Shown here: in pieces, positions 11,314 through 23,800 of the stretch
How the letters are laid out: the number at the start of each line of letters is the position of its first letter
Numbering within the stretch: the stretch's first letter is position 1
Assembly: GCF_020536995.1 (NCBI RefSeq)
Contig: NC_068359.1
Span: 61,403,115-61,467,114 of the forward strand
Origin: Dreissena polymorpha
Lineage: Eukaryota > Mollusca > Bivalvia > Myida > Dreissenidae
Length of the DNA stretch: 64,000 nt
Direction: 5' to 3'
The notes under the pieces: model-generated
Database searches by the model: none
Told to the model about the DNA's origin: nothing
What the model saw: only the letters and a program-made list of their open reading frames with translations
Program-made: the position numbers and the translations under genes

Positions 11314-11435
11314 AATTTATTAGTCTCGCCATCACTTTTTAAACGCATTATTTGTAGTTTCTGTTTGAAGAAATGTTATTGTTTGATATACACGAATTAT
11401 TGTATTTTTAGAGTATTTTAAGCAAGTTTGGACCC
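11314..11435 (+). repeat. Copy of an intron-exon junction of the multi-CARD gene
   Basis: Base-by-base comparison shows close match (by eye over 85 percent, one 8-9 bp gap) to 23886-24014, which spans the 3' end of intron 5, its AG and the first ~24 bp of exon 6 of the multi-CARD gene. The match includes 'aatttattagtctcgcca', 'gtttgatatacacg', 'tgtatttttagag' and 'gcaagtttggaccc'. It abuts the pol relic at 11436. Its left neighbour at 11240-11313 does not match the gene. Confidence 0.85.
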
Positions 11436-14400
11436 ACTTTCTAATCAGCACTGGCGCTAAAGCCCATTCCGATACCGACTCCTGTATCACTCCGGCATCC
11501 AACATCTTTCCAGGTGTTGTTCCTCCTCCCCAGCAAAACATGCTGGTGTTCTCCGCATTCTCTGCTTGATAGGCCGCGCCTCCCCAGTATCTATGGAATG
11601 CTCAAATCGGTACATGTGCCTAGATCAAATTCGCTCTTGGCGAATACATCCTCATAAGTTATGAGTAGATTCGCAAGTTTCTCCCTCTGTTCACTTTACA
11701 ACTCCTTACTAGACTCTTGTCTTACTAGTTGCTTTTAAATGATCTGGCACCTTGTCACTAAGGCGAACGTTATTTACAGACTGTCTTCTGTTTTCTTCAA
11801 CAGTTTACGCAAAGTAATCCTCCACGTTTTTGGTCATCGGTACCACTGCCTCTATTGGAAACGCTTTCGCGACTATTTTCCCTTGCTTCAGGACACGATA
11901 TCTTCAACACACATATTGTCGCATACTTTCCTTTGTCATGCAAAGTTTTTGGTACCAGGACATCCAGACCCTTGTCTACTTCCTCAATAAACTGAGACAT
12001 GTCACCGTCAAGTTTACATTGTACATGTTTCACAGAATTTGGAGGTATTACACTTCGTTTACTAACGGTTACTCTGCAAACTTTTGGTTTACCGTTTGTC
12101 ACTGCCACATTCATGGGTACATCTTCCCCATCGATACAGAAGGTATCATTTACATAGTCCAACACAGACCTTCCCTGTATGAAGTCAAACCCTAGAAACA
12201 TCTCTTGTGAGATCGGTGCTACATGAATGTTCTCCTCATACTATTTTCATCCTCACTGGTCCAACCACACTGCCATTCATTTTCATTTTCTTTCCTGTGG
12301 CATTTAACGTCACCCGTTTTTTTACTTTTGGTTTTCGTTTCATGCTATTAAATAGCTCTTCTGAGATTATTGTCACATCGGCGCCTGTGTCCACCACGGC
12401 CTCCACTGGTTTACCATTTAATTCAATTGATAGTTTGTACTTGGATACTGATGACAGATGATTGACAATCATAACCTCTCCCAACTCAGGATCTGGTTGG
12501 ATTAAGACTTCTTTCTTTTCGATATTTGAGTTTTCTGGGACAACTTGGGATACACCAATCCCCTTTGCCTTACTCCCGCTCTCCGATGAACTGTCATCTG
12601 TTTGTGTCTCTGCATTCACGAAACGCGTCTCTCTTCTTCTTGAACGTACTGGCTAAACCGATCTATTCCTACGAGATCTTGGTCGTGTCTCTCCTATAGA
12701 TAAATTACGCCCTCTACCTCTATCCACAGGTTTCAAAGACGAAGTATGCCTCTCTTTTCCATAACTATCGCCATTTTTCTCATACCCCATCTTTGAATCA
12801 TCACGCCTGGAGGAAGAAATACTTCCCCCTTTTTTCTGATAGTTTGTGGGCCAGCATTTACGAGTCGGGAGTGGCCCCCTTGCCCGACCCCCGCCCGTTT
12901 AAACCTCTTTGTCCACGCCCTAGCGGTTGTCGATTATGACATTCTGCTCTGCGATGCCCCATTTCATGGCATGCGTAACATTCTTGCGTAGCTTTCCACT
13001 TCTCGCAATCTGATCTTATAAGGCCAGTCTCTCTTCAAAAGAAACAATCATTGATGCCTGGCTGTTTCTCACCAGCTTCTTGTTGAACTCCCCAACCATT
13101 ATTTATTTCACCTATTCCTGTTGAACGACCTGCACCACATCGACCTCTATAACCACCACCTCTGCTATAACCGGCTTGATTTCGGTTACTGTTCCATGGT
13201 TGGAAACCTCCATTACGACCATATCCACCCCTATTTGGCTTATTGTCCATCTGGTTGAGCCCACTGATACCACGCCCATTACCACTTTTGGCTCTACCAC
13301 CAGTACCTTCACTCCTGTTGAATGTCATTTGTTTGTCAAATTGGCTTTGCATCTGCTTTAAACTCTCATCAATCCTGTTAATGCTTGTTTCAAAAACATT
13401 AACCGCCTCCTCTGGATCTCGCGTCGAAGTACGCCTCGAGCTCTTTGCCTTTACGTTTGTACTATTGATGTTCAAATCGTAATGTACGTAATCTTTAGCT
13501 TCGTCCATGGTTTTGATACGTTTAAGACAATCGTCTTTTGATGCTTCTCTATTTTCGAGTACTAAACAGAAGCGGTTGACTTCCTGCGAAGCAGCATATT
13601 TTTCAGATACTTTACTGAATGCTCTTAGAGATATCATCTGTACTCTATCTGCCCACACCTCAAGGGATTCGTTTGACTCTTGACACGCTTGGTTGAATCG
13701 GGCTTGCGCTGTCTCCACTAACTCCTTTCCTCCGAACCTTGTTTCTTACTTCTTTATGAGCTGCCTGTAAGTGAGGCGACCAGTACCGGAAGATATCAAA
13801 GTATGATATTTAGCGGCATCACCTTGTAAGCTCCAACACACGCAATACCTGCATTCATCCTCGGTCCAATTGAAAGCTTTTGCATTACTCTTAAACTTCA
13901 ATTTAAAAGAGTCAAAATAATCCCCTTTACCATCAATGGAACCAGCAAACCGCAAATGTCTATCCAAACCCTTTGGCATCTTCCGTAAAGATACATCCTC
14001 GTCTGAAGAGTTTCTGATGTATCTGTAGTTTCCTCAGGTACTGATTTTCTCTTGGGTTATCTTTTAATTTTATTCTTTGTACTTTCCCTTTCTTTGAATT
14101 TAAACAATTTCTAACATTTAGATTTGGCTTTTGGATTCTCTTCTTTTTCATCTTCTGAATCTTCTGTTGTGTTGTTATGTTTATGCTTTTTCTTGTGAGA
14201 AACCTTCTTTATGCGTCGTGTAGTAATAGTTGCAGGTGTACTACCCTCTTCTGACTCTACTGTCTCAGTTTCTTCCGGCTCTTCCTACACTTCATCCACA
14301 TGGGCTTTGCTTCCAGATTTTTGTTTTGCAGCAATAATAAGCTTATCTTCAGTATCTGTTCCTGAACTGAAGGCATCTTCCAACCTCTTTGGCTTAAGTT

Positions 14401-14833
14401 TTGGAAACTCAAGATCTGGAAGTCTATCAATTAGCATATCATTCATCTCGAAGTCCAGTTGGTTAAGCATAGCCGTTGTCATTTTCCCGCCAAATTCCTC
14501 CTTCAACATATACGCATTCAGATTTCCTTGAGATAAACGTAACATGTGCATGCGTTTTGAGATGTTATCTCATATGCCCACAATCTCCTTCAGTTGTTGC
14601 ACCGGGACAAAATTCACTTTCAGTTTGCCGCCCTCCAAAACGCCACCTGTTGCAGAAGCAGAAATACTGCCACCTTTGTTAGAGGTCGACGTTCCATCAC
14701 CTGAAGAAAAGGTAGTCATCGCGCCACCTGATGCTCCTTTGGCTGCAGCCGGATCAGTTTGTGATCCCTTTAAATTCATTATAAAATGTGTCAATCTGGG
14801 TTCTGGTGTATCACTCATCTTGATCTTATTCAA
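11436..14833 (-). mobile_element. Fossil Ty3/gypsy-like LTR element: gag, protease and start of RT
   Basis: Minus-strand parts in order: gag N-terminal region from about 14833 (glycine/serine-rich), gag core about 13035-13979, a basic RG-rich tail and a zinc-knuckle-like Cys/His patch near 12950-13000, an aspartic protease about 12236-12619 with the DTGAD active site and ILE-rich flanks, a linker 11797-12201, and the first residues of reverse transcriptase (GVIQ-type word) near 11440-11540. The rest of pol is absent; a piece of the CARD gene sits where it should continue. It is broken, with roughly half a dozen interruptions; moderately old. No LTR pair was identified. Confidence 0.75.
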
Positions 14834-17270
14834 AATACTTCGCTATCTAATTGTCATAATATGAAAATAATATTAACACTTCATTTGAGTGTCACACTAT
14901 TAAAATATACAAACAGCACTTTTCATAAGTGTCTATTCTTTTATTTTTCACTAAATTTGCACTTCATAAGTGTCTCTTAATTCAAACAAAATCACACAAT
15001 TGATTTTGCACTAAAATACGTGTCACTACTATTCACAAATCACACAAATGTTGTTGCACTAGAATAATTGTCAATGATATCCACAAATATTCACTTTTTT
15101 ATTAAAGTGTCACTTCAATGTACAATTTATATATTCAACTCAATGTGCATAAAAACAACTACAAAATATATCAAACAATGTACATTAAATGATAATATGG
15201 CCTCAAACAATTTATCTCATGATTAATGAAACAACAACATAAATATTCACACTTTTAATGTCAATAAATGCCAGCTTATGCTTATTGATCCTTAAGTGGC
15301 CTCTTTACTACTTTTATTCCAAAAATGTCTTTTAATGTGAGGGGAAATCACCGAAATGTATTGCCTATCTACTTACTGCATGCAAACACTTCCTATTATT
15401 GCCAAAAAATAATTTCTAAATTTTTTCCAAAATTTCACTTATCCAGAAATATTACACTTTTTTTCTGGTAAGTTGCTTATCTGTGTATAATACAGATAAA
15501 ATATCACTGTTTTTTTCTAATGTCTACAGTTATTGATTGCTATTTTAGCTTTTTATATATTTTGCAGTCTGTATTTCAAGAAATAGTTGGATTTTCCAGG
15601 AAAAGATGATTTGTTTTTGTTGTTTTTTCTCCACTGTCAAAGTATTGCACCAAATTAATGCAACAATGTAGTTTCTGTAGTTATTTGTTATTGCTGATAT
15701 TTTGTGACTGATAAACTCTTGTGTTCTGCACCACTGTTGCAACAATTGACCAGTTTGTGTTGATCAATTAATATTTTCAAAACAAATGCACCTCCTTTGA
15801 ATAATATATTTATCTTGAAACAATTTACAATTTTAATATATTTGCAGCTAGAAATGTGTGCAAATACACAGGTACACTTAGAAATTCCAGTTATTGTGTA
15901 ACAACTAGCACTTGATATCTTGAGGTCTCTTTTTCACCAAAAATGACAAATATTCTCAAATAAAACAGCATATGTTTACAACAAAATATTAAATTGTAAT
16001 ATCCGGACATGCATCAAATGCAAAAGTATGTTTTCAATCATGGGCCACACACATACAAACAATCTTACAGTCTTCAATTTGTACTTGTATAGAAATACTA
16101 CACAAGTTTTTATGCAAATCCCACAAAATTCAATGTTAATATCACACTAGCATATCACCTTGCAAGCTAGCATGAACAATCTATTCAAATTTTAACAGGT
16201 CTATTTTTATACACTACACTGAGTTGGCCTGTAGTGTTTATATTGGCAAACAGCACAAGACAACACATCATGTGTGGGACAATTATAACAAATATATATA
16301 CAAATATGTACAAAGCAGAGTAATTCTCCTACTCAACACATATATGTACAATGTACATACATTTGATGTCAACCAACCCGGTTAAACACCAATTAAATGA
16401 AAAAAATCACTATATAATTCTGCACGGACCTTGTCATTTACAAGATGGGGTTTTCCTCAAAGTGTAGTATAACAGTGTTAACACTGCACTGTTAAAAATC
16501 TTAAATTTGCATATAGCATTTTATGCAAGTTGAAATATTGTGGCCATTTATTTACAATCAATATTGTCTAATATTTCTGGAGAAAAATCGCTTTGCAAGG
16601 GGAATTACGCCCGGTCAGACGTAAAAATACAAACTCATGACTAAAAGGTACAAATACAAAATAAATGTCAACTATTTCTTTTTCTAAAAATAGCTTGAGA
16701 AATTTTTCAAAGTCTTCCACCCTCGAATTTACTCCACACTGGCTCTTAACAGCTCTAAAGTCGCCCTGATGAAATACACCAGTGATATTCATAGAATATA
16801 CCTCGGACCTAAACCATTACACCAACCACATTCAGCTCAGGCAAGAACCACCTTTCTTTTTTATGCAGATTTCAATTCAAATCCACCGGGGCAACATCCC
16901 CATTTTTCCACTGTGAATTCTACAACAATTAAAAAGAAAGTACTCGCAGCGCCATTATGGTCGAATGGTTACTTAATTGGGCGACCGTTTACCACCGTAT
17001 AGGGGACTTACGAGTGTTATAAGGGCTGAAAAGAGCTGGAAAAACTCTGCAGCAAAAATGGCTGCACTCACTAGCTGATTCAACTACGACGAGAGACCGC
17101 GGGAAAACGCGCCGAAGCCGCAAGTAGGATTAATCACCCACCAGAAACTCATCCAGTCTGGTTCTCACCTCGCAGAGCCTGGTTCCCGCTGCTGAAATAG
17201 CGAATGCTACAAGTGTAGTCCGGGTCTTCACATTATGCAGCCTCTGGCCCGGAAGGACCTCATAAACTTT
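14834..17270. other. AT-rich tract upstream of the fossil gag; possible leader/LTR debris
   Basis: 14860-15130 repeats short words of the type 'aagtgtcac' and 'ttgcacta' without a fixed period. A TGGCGC word on the minus strand near 16950 resembles an LTR-element primer site, and 17000-17260 is more GC-rich, so leader or LTR debris of the fossil to the left is possible. No host exon was recognised. Confidence 0.35.
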
Positions 17271-17462
17271 GAAATACACACTGTCAGAATTTATTATTTC
17301 CAGGTTTTTTAATCGTGAAAGCAGTACTATTTTGGATATGTTAGAGCATGGACATTGTTCAGTACTAGTGTTTCCTCGCAAATAACTTAACTACAACGAA
17401 CATTTGCAACTCTTTTATTTTATTCAATTTTGTCAATTTACCAATCCGTGAACAGGTCCCTT
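17271..17462 (-). mobile_element. TTAA-flanked, tRNA-bearing TIR element, 5' portion
   Basis: It ends with GGTCCCT followed by TTAA (17463-17466). Read in reverse it matches the left end of the 20288-20792 element (shared 'ttggtaaattgacaaaatt', 'aacctg' blocks). It complements the 3' portion at 6493-6682 in the same orientation. Confidence 0.65.
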
Positions 17463-17789
17463 TAATTACGTTTCGTTTTTTGTAAACACGCCAGTTGCTT
17501 CCCCTATATTATTATTATATACAAACTGGATTTTCCAAAGTGGAATCCCGGTTGTTGTTTTAAAAAAATTATATCAGATACATAAAGTATATCAATAAAT
17601 AAATTATATCTTATATCATCTTATGTCATTTACAAAAATGCGAGTAACCACTTTGTTTATTGATGATTTATGAAAAAAAGAATCGATAATTTTCGAAGAT
17701 TGATTGATACATTGTTTTTTTCTGGGGGATCCCATTTCATAATTTATGTTATTGGGTCAAGACGGCGTCAACAAGAAGATTAGTGGTGA

Positions 17790-17803
17790 AAAAAAGATGG
17801 CGG
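17790..17803 (+). promoter_or_regulatory. YY1-type AAGATGGCGG at the start codon of the multi-CARD gene
   Basis: The word AAGATGGCGG covers the proposed ATG (17797) and donor. YY1 sites of this form commonly overlap the start region of animal genes. No TATA box is evident just upstream. The role is inferred. Confidence 0.45.
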
Positions 17804-20800
17804 TAAGAACTTCGAATTGCAGACTTTTTTTAAAGTATAAAGCAGATCAGTTTTAATTAAATAACCATGTTTTGGAATATGCATGAAACAGAAATACAAA
17901 TGAAGTTATTTGAACCTAAATGCTTTCAGGCAGAGGTCCGGGTGAAACACAAAAGACATAAGAGGTACGTTAAGGGCTTCTTTTAAGACAGTCGTTTCCG
18001 CATTCGCTGTTGATGTGAAATTTATGACAAAGTTTTGTTAACATTCAAGGTGTGTGCTCAGTTACCTATAACACGAGTAAAGGAGAGATTGGCCAATATT
18101 AATTCATTGTGTAAATATTTTGCCCCATGACGTGTTTGAATAGATAAATAGCAATAATATTGATGTAACAAGTTTGTTTAAATTGGAACATGTATAATTT
18201 CACCGAACTCGTTGTTTAATTTCTCACATTTAAATTGCAGGGCTTTTCACCTTTATATAACAGGGGCCGAAATTCGGCCCCTTCCCAATTGAAAATAAGG
18301 TCATTTATTCCCATAATTGATAGAGGAATTTCCCAAATTGTAAAACAAAATAATTTCTTTTTTTACTTAGACATATTGGGCATCTCCCAAATTGAAAGCA
18401 ATGAGCTCTAATATGATTAAGAATGCACAACAATGTGTCTTTTAATACTTCTGCACAATGAAAAAGACCCTGTTTAAAAAACTTTTAAAAACACGGTCTT
18501 CCCAAAATGAGCAGTTATCGCGCATGAAATTCCCAATTTGAAAGGCTTTGGCCTCTTCCCAATTTTCTGATGAAAAGCCCTGAATTGATATTATCAAAAT
18601 CTAACGTTAACACATCGCAAATTTATTTCACAGTATCAGTCCGACGTCATAAATGGTTCATGTTATAAAATATCGCCCCCTTGGTGCAAAAAGGTACCAT
18701 GTGACATTGAAGTTAGAAGGCACATTGTACCTTTTTCTCCAATGGGGCTATATATACATGCATATGCTATAATGCATATGTATAACATCCCAATAAGGCA
18801 TTCTCAAAACGCAAGGTATACAATGACAGTATGATTCTTTTGAGCAGCACAATAATAATGTAATTTTGTGTGGGGTTAAGTATCACCTACAAGAGAGAGT
18901 GGCTTCTCCTATGAAAATGTCAAGCATATTTCATATTAATTGATTTATGTATGCATTGAATCATGTTCATGTCTTTAAACTTGTAACTTGTTTCACCTCT
19001 TAACATAAAGATCAGGCACACATTTCTTGAAGGTAAGACTTTTGGAATAGTGTAATTATTAAAATGATGTTTAATCACTATTATACAACAATATATTCTG
19101 CAGTGTGTGTCCTTTAACTCATGATGTAACGAGTATGTTGGTATTTTGTTTTCGTAAAAATGAATGTAGAAGATTAAGGAGCGTTTCCATTAAAAAAAAA
19201 ATTATTTAAAGGAAAATGTATTTCAGATATATAAAAGGTAAGGTTACTCTTAAATATGTTCTTTATCATCTTGCACCACATACCCGAATATTAAACATTT
19301 TGTTGTATAACACCAACAACAAGTTGTTGTGTTTTACCAGCGATACTAAGCTCCCTGTAGTAATCTCTATCATTTACATACATGTTTCTCATAATATCGA
19401 CCCTATAGGTTTGTTAATATGCGAATGTGCTTACTCTATAAAAAGTTCCTTAATGGAAATACGAAACATTCGTTCATGTGATTCTTAAAATAGTTTACTT
19501 TTTGTCACAAATAAGCGACTTATAACACATTTGATTAACCTTTATGTGTTACGTTATTTAAATAATCATAACATCAGCCTGGGTTAAACATGACATATTT
19601 TCCAATAAAAACCGGAAATCATGAAAACGGTCATCGTAATAGTCATTAATAAACAGCAAATAAATTAAAACTTCTAAAATTACACAAACATAAAATGTTT
19701 TATTCGTATTTATGAGTTTTCGTTCAACTCATGATACAAGAGAAGGGCATATGCTATGAGAATAAGGGATAGTAGCTGGTGTTATTGTTTTTTTTTATAT
19801 TGTTTTGTTACCTCTTCCTCGATCAATTAAATAAGTTGTTTCAACACACAAAAATATGCCACTAAGTCATTTTCCTTTTTTTTTCAAATCTCTCATAAAG
19901 TTTCTGCTATATATAAGTACTGGATTTTCCTCGTTTAAAAATAGCCTTCTAAAAATAGCCTTAGATTACGCAAGCAGAATATGACAAGGTTGGGTTTAAG
20001 TCATGAACTAATCAAAGCGCTTAAGGCATTAACATGGTTATCTATTGCACAGCTCATTTTCAAAGTAAAGTTTTTGCTTTTTAAATCGCAAGTTAAAAAT
20101 ATGCACAACACACATTTTAATATTTTACATTATGATTACATATTATTTTATTGAGAGTGTGTCGACAGGCAGATGTCGAGATGTGTGTGCACTGTTAACC
20201 AACCCATCGATGTTATCAGTAAGACCATTTTTACCGTAACTTTTTTGTTTTGCTATTTTGTTGTTAGTCCATAAAACATATTGTTAAAGGGGCCGTCTAA
20301 CTGATTTCACGTGTTGGTAAATTGACAAAATTAAAAAAAGGTGTTTCAGATTCGCAAATTTTCTTTTTAGTTATGATATTTTTGAGGAAATGGAATTAAC
20401 ATGCTGATAAATATGTATTATATGCATCTTTTGATGATTTGAAAACCTGAAAATCATAATGCGTCGTGCGACGCAAAACGATTGAATAATTTGGAAAGTT
20501 CTGTTGTTGTCGTTTTATTTTGGGATACTACGAGGATTGCTTATAAAGGTAAACAATACATTCGCTTTAAGCAAGCGCATGGACGGTCGAGTGGTCTAGG
20601 CGGAAGACTTTTTACTCCAGGACTCCAGGGGTCAGTGGTTCGAGCCCTGTTGAGGGTTGCTTTTTTTCCTTTTTTAAATTGTATTCTTGTTTTTTTTTTA
20701 CTGGAGATTTTTAGTTCAAATGTTTAAATTTATTAATATAAAGCATTTAATGACAAGCTTCAATACATGCCAAAATCTGTTGGACGGCCCCTTTAACATT

Positions 20801-23800
20801 GTATGTTAATTTGTGAATTAATGTTGTTGCAGAACTGAAATCCATGACATACTTTTATTCAGCAGTTCTTCTTTGTTCATTGAATCGTAGTGGTCTCTAG
20901 CTACGGTTCTGACAACATGGTATTAACACCAGCTTTTCGCAAACGAACAACTAGAAACTAGCATTAATTTAATAAATCGATAAAAAAATATGAATTATAT
21001 AAATTTGTTCTTTCGCATGCATGTTTCTCCTAAATCAAAAGCTAATTTATCCATTAAAGATTTCTCGGTCGAAATTCATCGAAAACATGTTAAATGTGTC
21101 AAATTATTTCGAACCATATTTTCTTTAACCAAAACAATCATTGAAGATGTACTAAATAAAAAGCCCAATGCAATCGTTAAATAAATATGTGTCTGTATAT
21201 TTTATGAATCTACCGTACGTTTTTATAACTTCAATTTGATAACTGCAATAATGTCACGTTAGCTGTTAAACACATACTTCATAGTATTCGAATATAAGTT
21301 AATATAATAATAAATCGCTTTCCTTATTGTGACTTTTTGCCGTTGTCAACAGTGTTTCCGTGACATAACGACGGTAATTTAACCTACTTGTGCACTAATC
21401 TGGGTATGCTTTTTTATATCTGTATTTAAAACTCATGCACATAACAGATAACTGATCAATTAGACTACATGTAAGATTATGCTTACCTTAGAAGATATAG
21501 CTTAAAGACCAAATCTCACACATCCTGCTGATTCTAAAATTCGAACCCGCTTACCACGGATTTATAGGCTGATCAGGGATGGAAATATGTTCAAAATCAC
21601 TGCTGTAAAGTGTTTCTCCTGATACGCATGAGAAAAGTTTATCGAGTAATATCGGGCAACGCTTTACGCACATGTATTTAGCTAGAAACCGCTTAAATAT
21701 CGGGTTTCGAGACACGAGCTTTATAATATATTATTTATTTAAAGTGTGATTGATACACGAATTAATATGGTCCATACAGTAACATAACCCACATTGTTAT
21801 ACATTTGATGTCATAATCTCAAAATGAGTGGACTTTAAGGAATGAAATCGTATAGCAATTACAAAGATGATACGCTAGCCATGCTGTGGATTTAGACAGA
21901 AACAAGGATATATCTTTGCTTTCAATGTATCTTCTTTCAAGGCGTTAAAAACTTATAAATTGCATTTGTGACAAGTAGGTTCACAGTCAAGTTCTGTGTA
22001 ATAAATAAAAATAAAACTGTTTTCCGCTAAATAACTTGCATTCAGATTGAAGTTTTTCACTGAAATTTCGTGTACTGAAATAAACTGTTACTAAAGGAGC
22101 TCAAGGTTGCTGACATGCAAACATATTTTGGTTTTGCACACTTGTTCAAATTAATACCTATAATGACGAAAAACCTGGTTTCGTTGTGTTGTCGTGTTTC
22201 TTGATTTATTTTAACATGCTTAATATTCTAGAACCACACGGTGTTTAATATAGCAAAACAGAACACTAATACATGTGTATCCAAGTTTTAAAATACATGT
22301 GTATCAAATAAAATATGTACCGTTGTATAAGTAAATGCGTAAAATGTCAGTTAAAACTAAGATACAGTTTTGCATGAATACATTTCATTAAAAACGTTAA
22401 GTGATTAATAAGCAAAAGCATTTTATTATGTGCTACATAGGTCAGTGTTATATTATTTTTTTTGTTCAATATGTTTAAACACACAGAACTATTTGTATCG
22501 ACATTTTATGCCTGTTTTTCAGCGAAGATGACGAAGAAGAATGCCGCCAAAGCAAATCTTTGAAAACTGACGGAAATTCCAGTTATACGACGTGTGGTAA
22601 TTTCGACTTTAAATCGTCAAAAGAGGGATAAAACAAAAAATAATTAATGATAAAATGTTACATAAATGGTCAATTCTATCAACAACTAACATCTTAAAAC
22701 GAGCCATCGTTACTTTAAGCAAAGCTTAATCAAATCATGACATGTAGCAATATACAGGATATGTACTGTCGATGTGATTTAGCCTCAATCAGATGACAGG
22801 TATACTGTCGATGTGATTGTAGCCTCAATCGGAGGAAATTAAATCTGTCGATGTGATTGTAGCCTCAATCGGAGGAAATTTATAGACTCTACTGAAATGA
22901 TTGTTATATGTAACATTAAGTCATTATCGGATCATATACTATCACATGTTTTGTACTATTTCATTATGTAGTGTCTGTTACTTTACACGAATACACGACT
23001 GTATTTGTAATGCGGCACACGTAATGTTATAATGATACCGACATATTACCCTAGTACATGTTACATTCAACAAGTAATTCCTTGATACCGAAAGGATAAA
23101 TATCAACAACATAAACTCATTCCAAAAGAGACCATTTCACGAAATCAGATATAGCCACTTATTTTGATCTAGAACAGATTTATCCATTTGTCATAAACCC
23201 TACGCTGCCAATTAGTTTGTTTTAAAATCAGATTCTCCTTATAAAGCGTCGGCTACAAATGACAACCCAGCTACACCGGATTTAAAAATCCAAACTCCGG
23301 CTTACACCGATTCTGGTTATGGAAGTGTCGCGACATCTTCGACAAAGCTTCCTGCGTCAAATGCATCTAGCACTTCAGGTTTGACATGTTTGTAATATAG
23401 TATTTGTCGTTTAAAAAAAGTTCTGTACACTTTAAAGATATACGTATTTGTATTTATTGTAATTAAAAATGTGTATATATTGGCCGGGAATAAATTGAAG
23501 TTCCCTGCTTCAACGAGTTTATATTTAACGGGTTTTACTAACAGCATATATTACTTTGTTAACGTTTTGTTTTATTGCGCTGTTTAAATGCGATAACAAT
23601 CTGACGCGGAAAACGCGTCCTCGGTTATATTTGTAGATATAAAAAAACACATCAATTCGCATGTACACGTACATAAAGTAATTACAGGTATATTATGAGT
23701 TATAACTACAGGTGAATGTGGAACACCTTTGGCGGTTAATCTGGCCCCTAATTCGACATGTAAAGTGAAGAAGGTATTTTTATGCTTATATGTTTTAAAA

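Noticed and set aside
19011-19032. 22-nt exon candidate (a|tcaggc...ttgaag|gtaaga) in intron 2 of the multi-CARD gene
   Set aside because: Including it puts exon 3 in a frame with an immediate stop; exon 2 joins exon 3 in frame directly.
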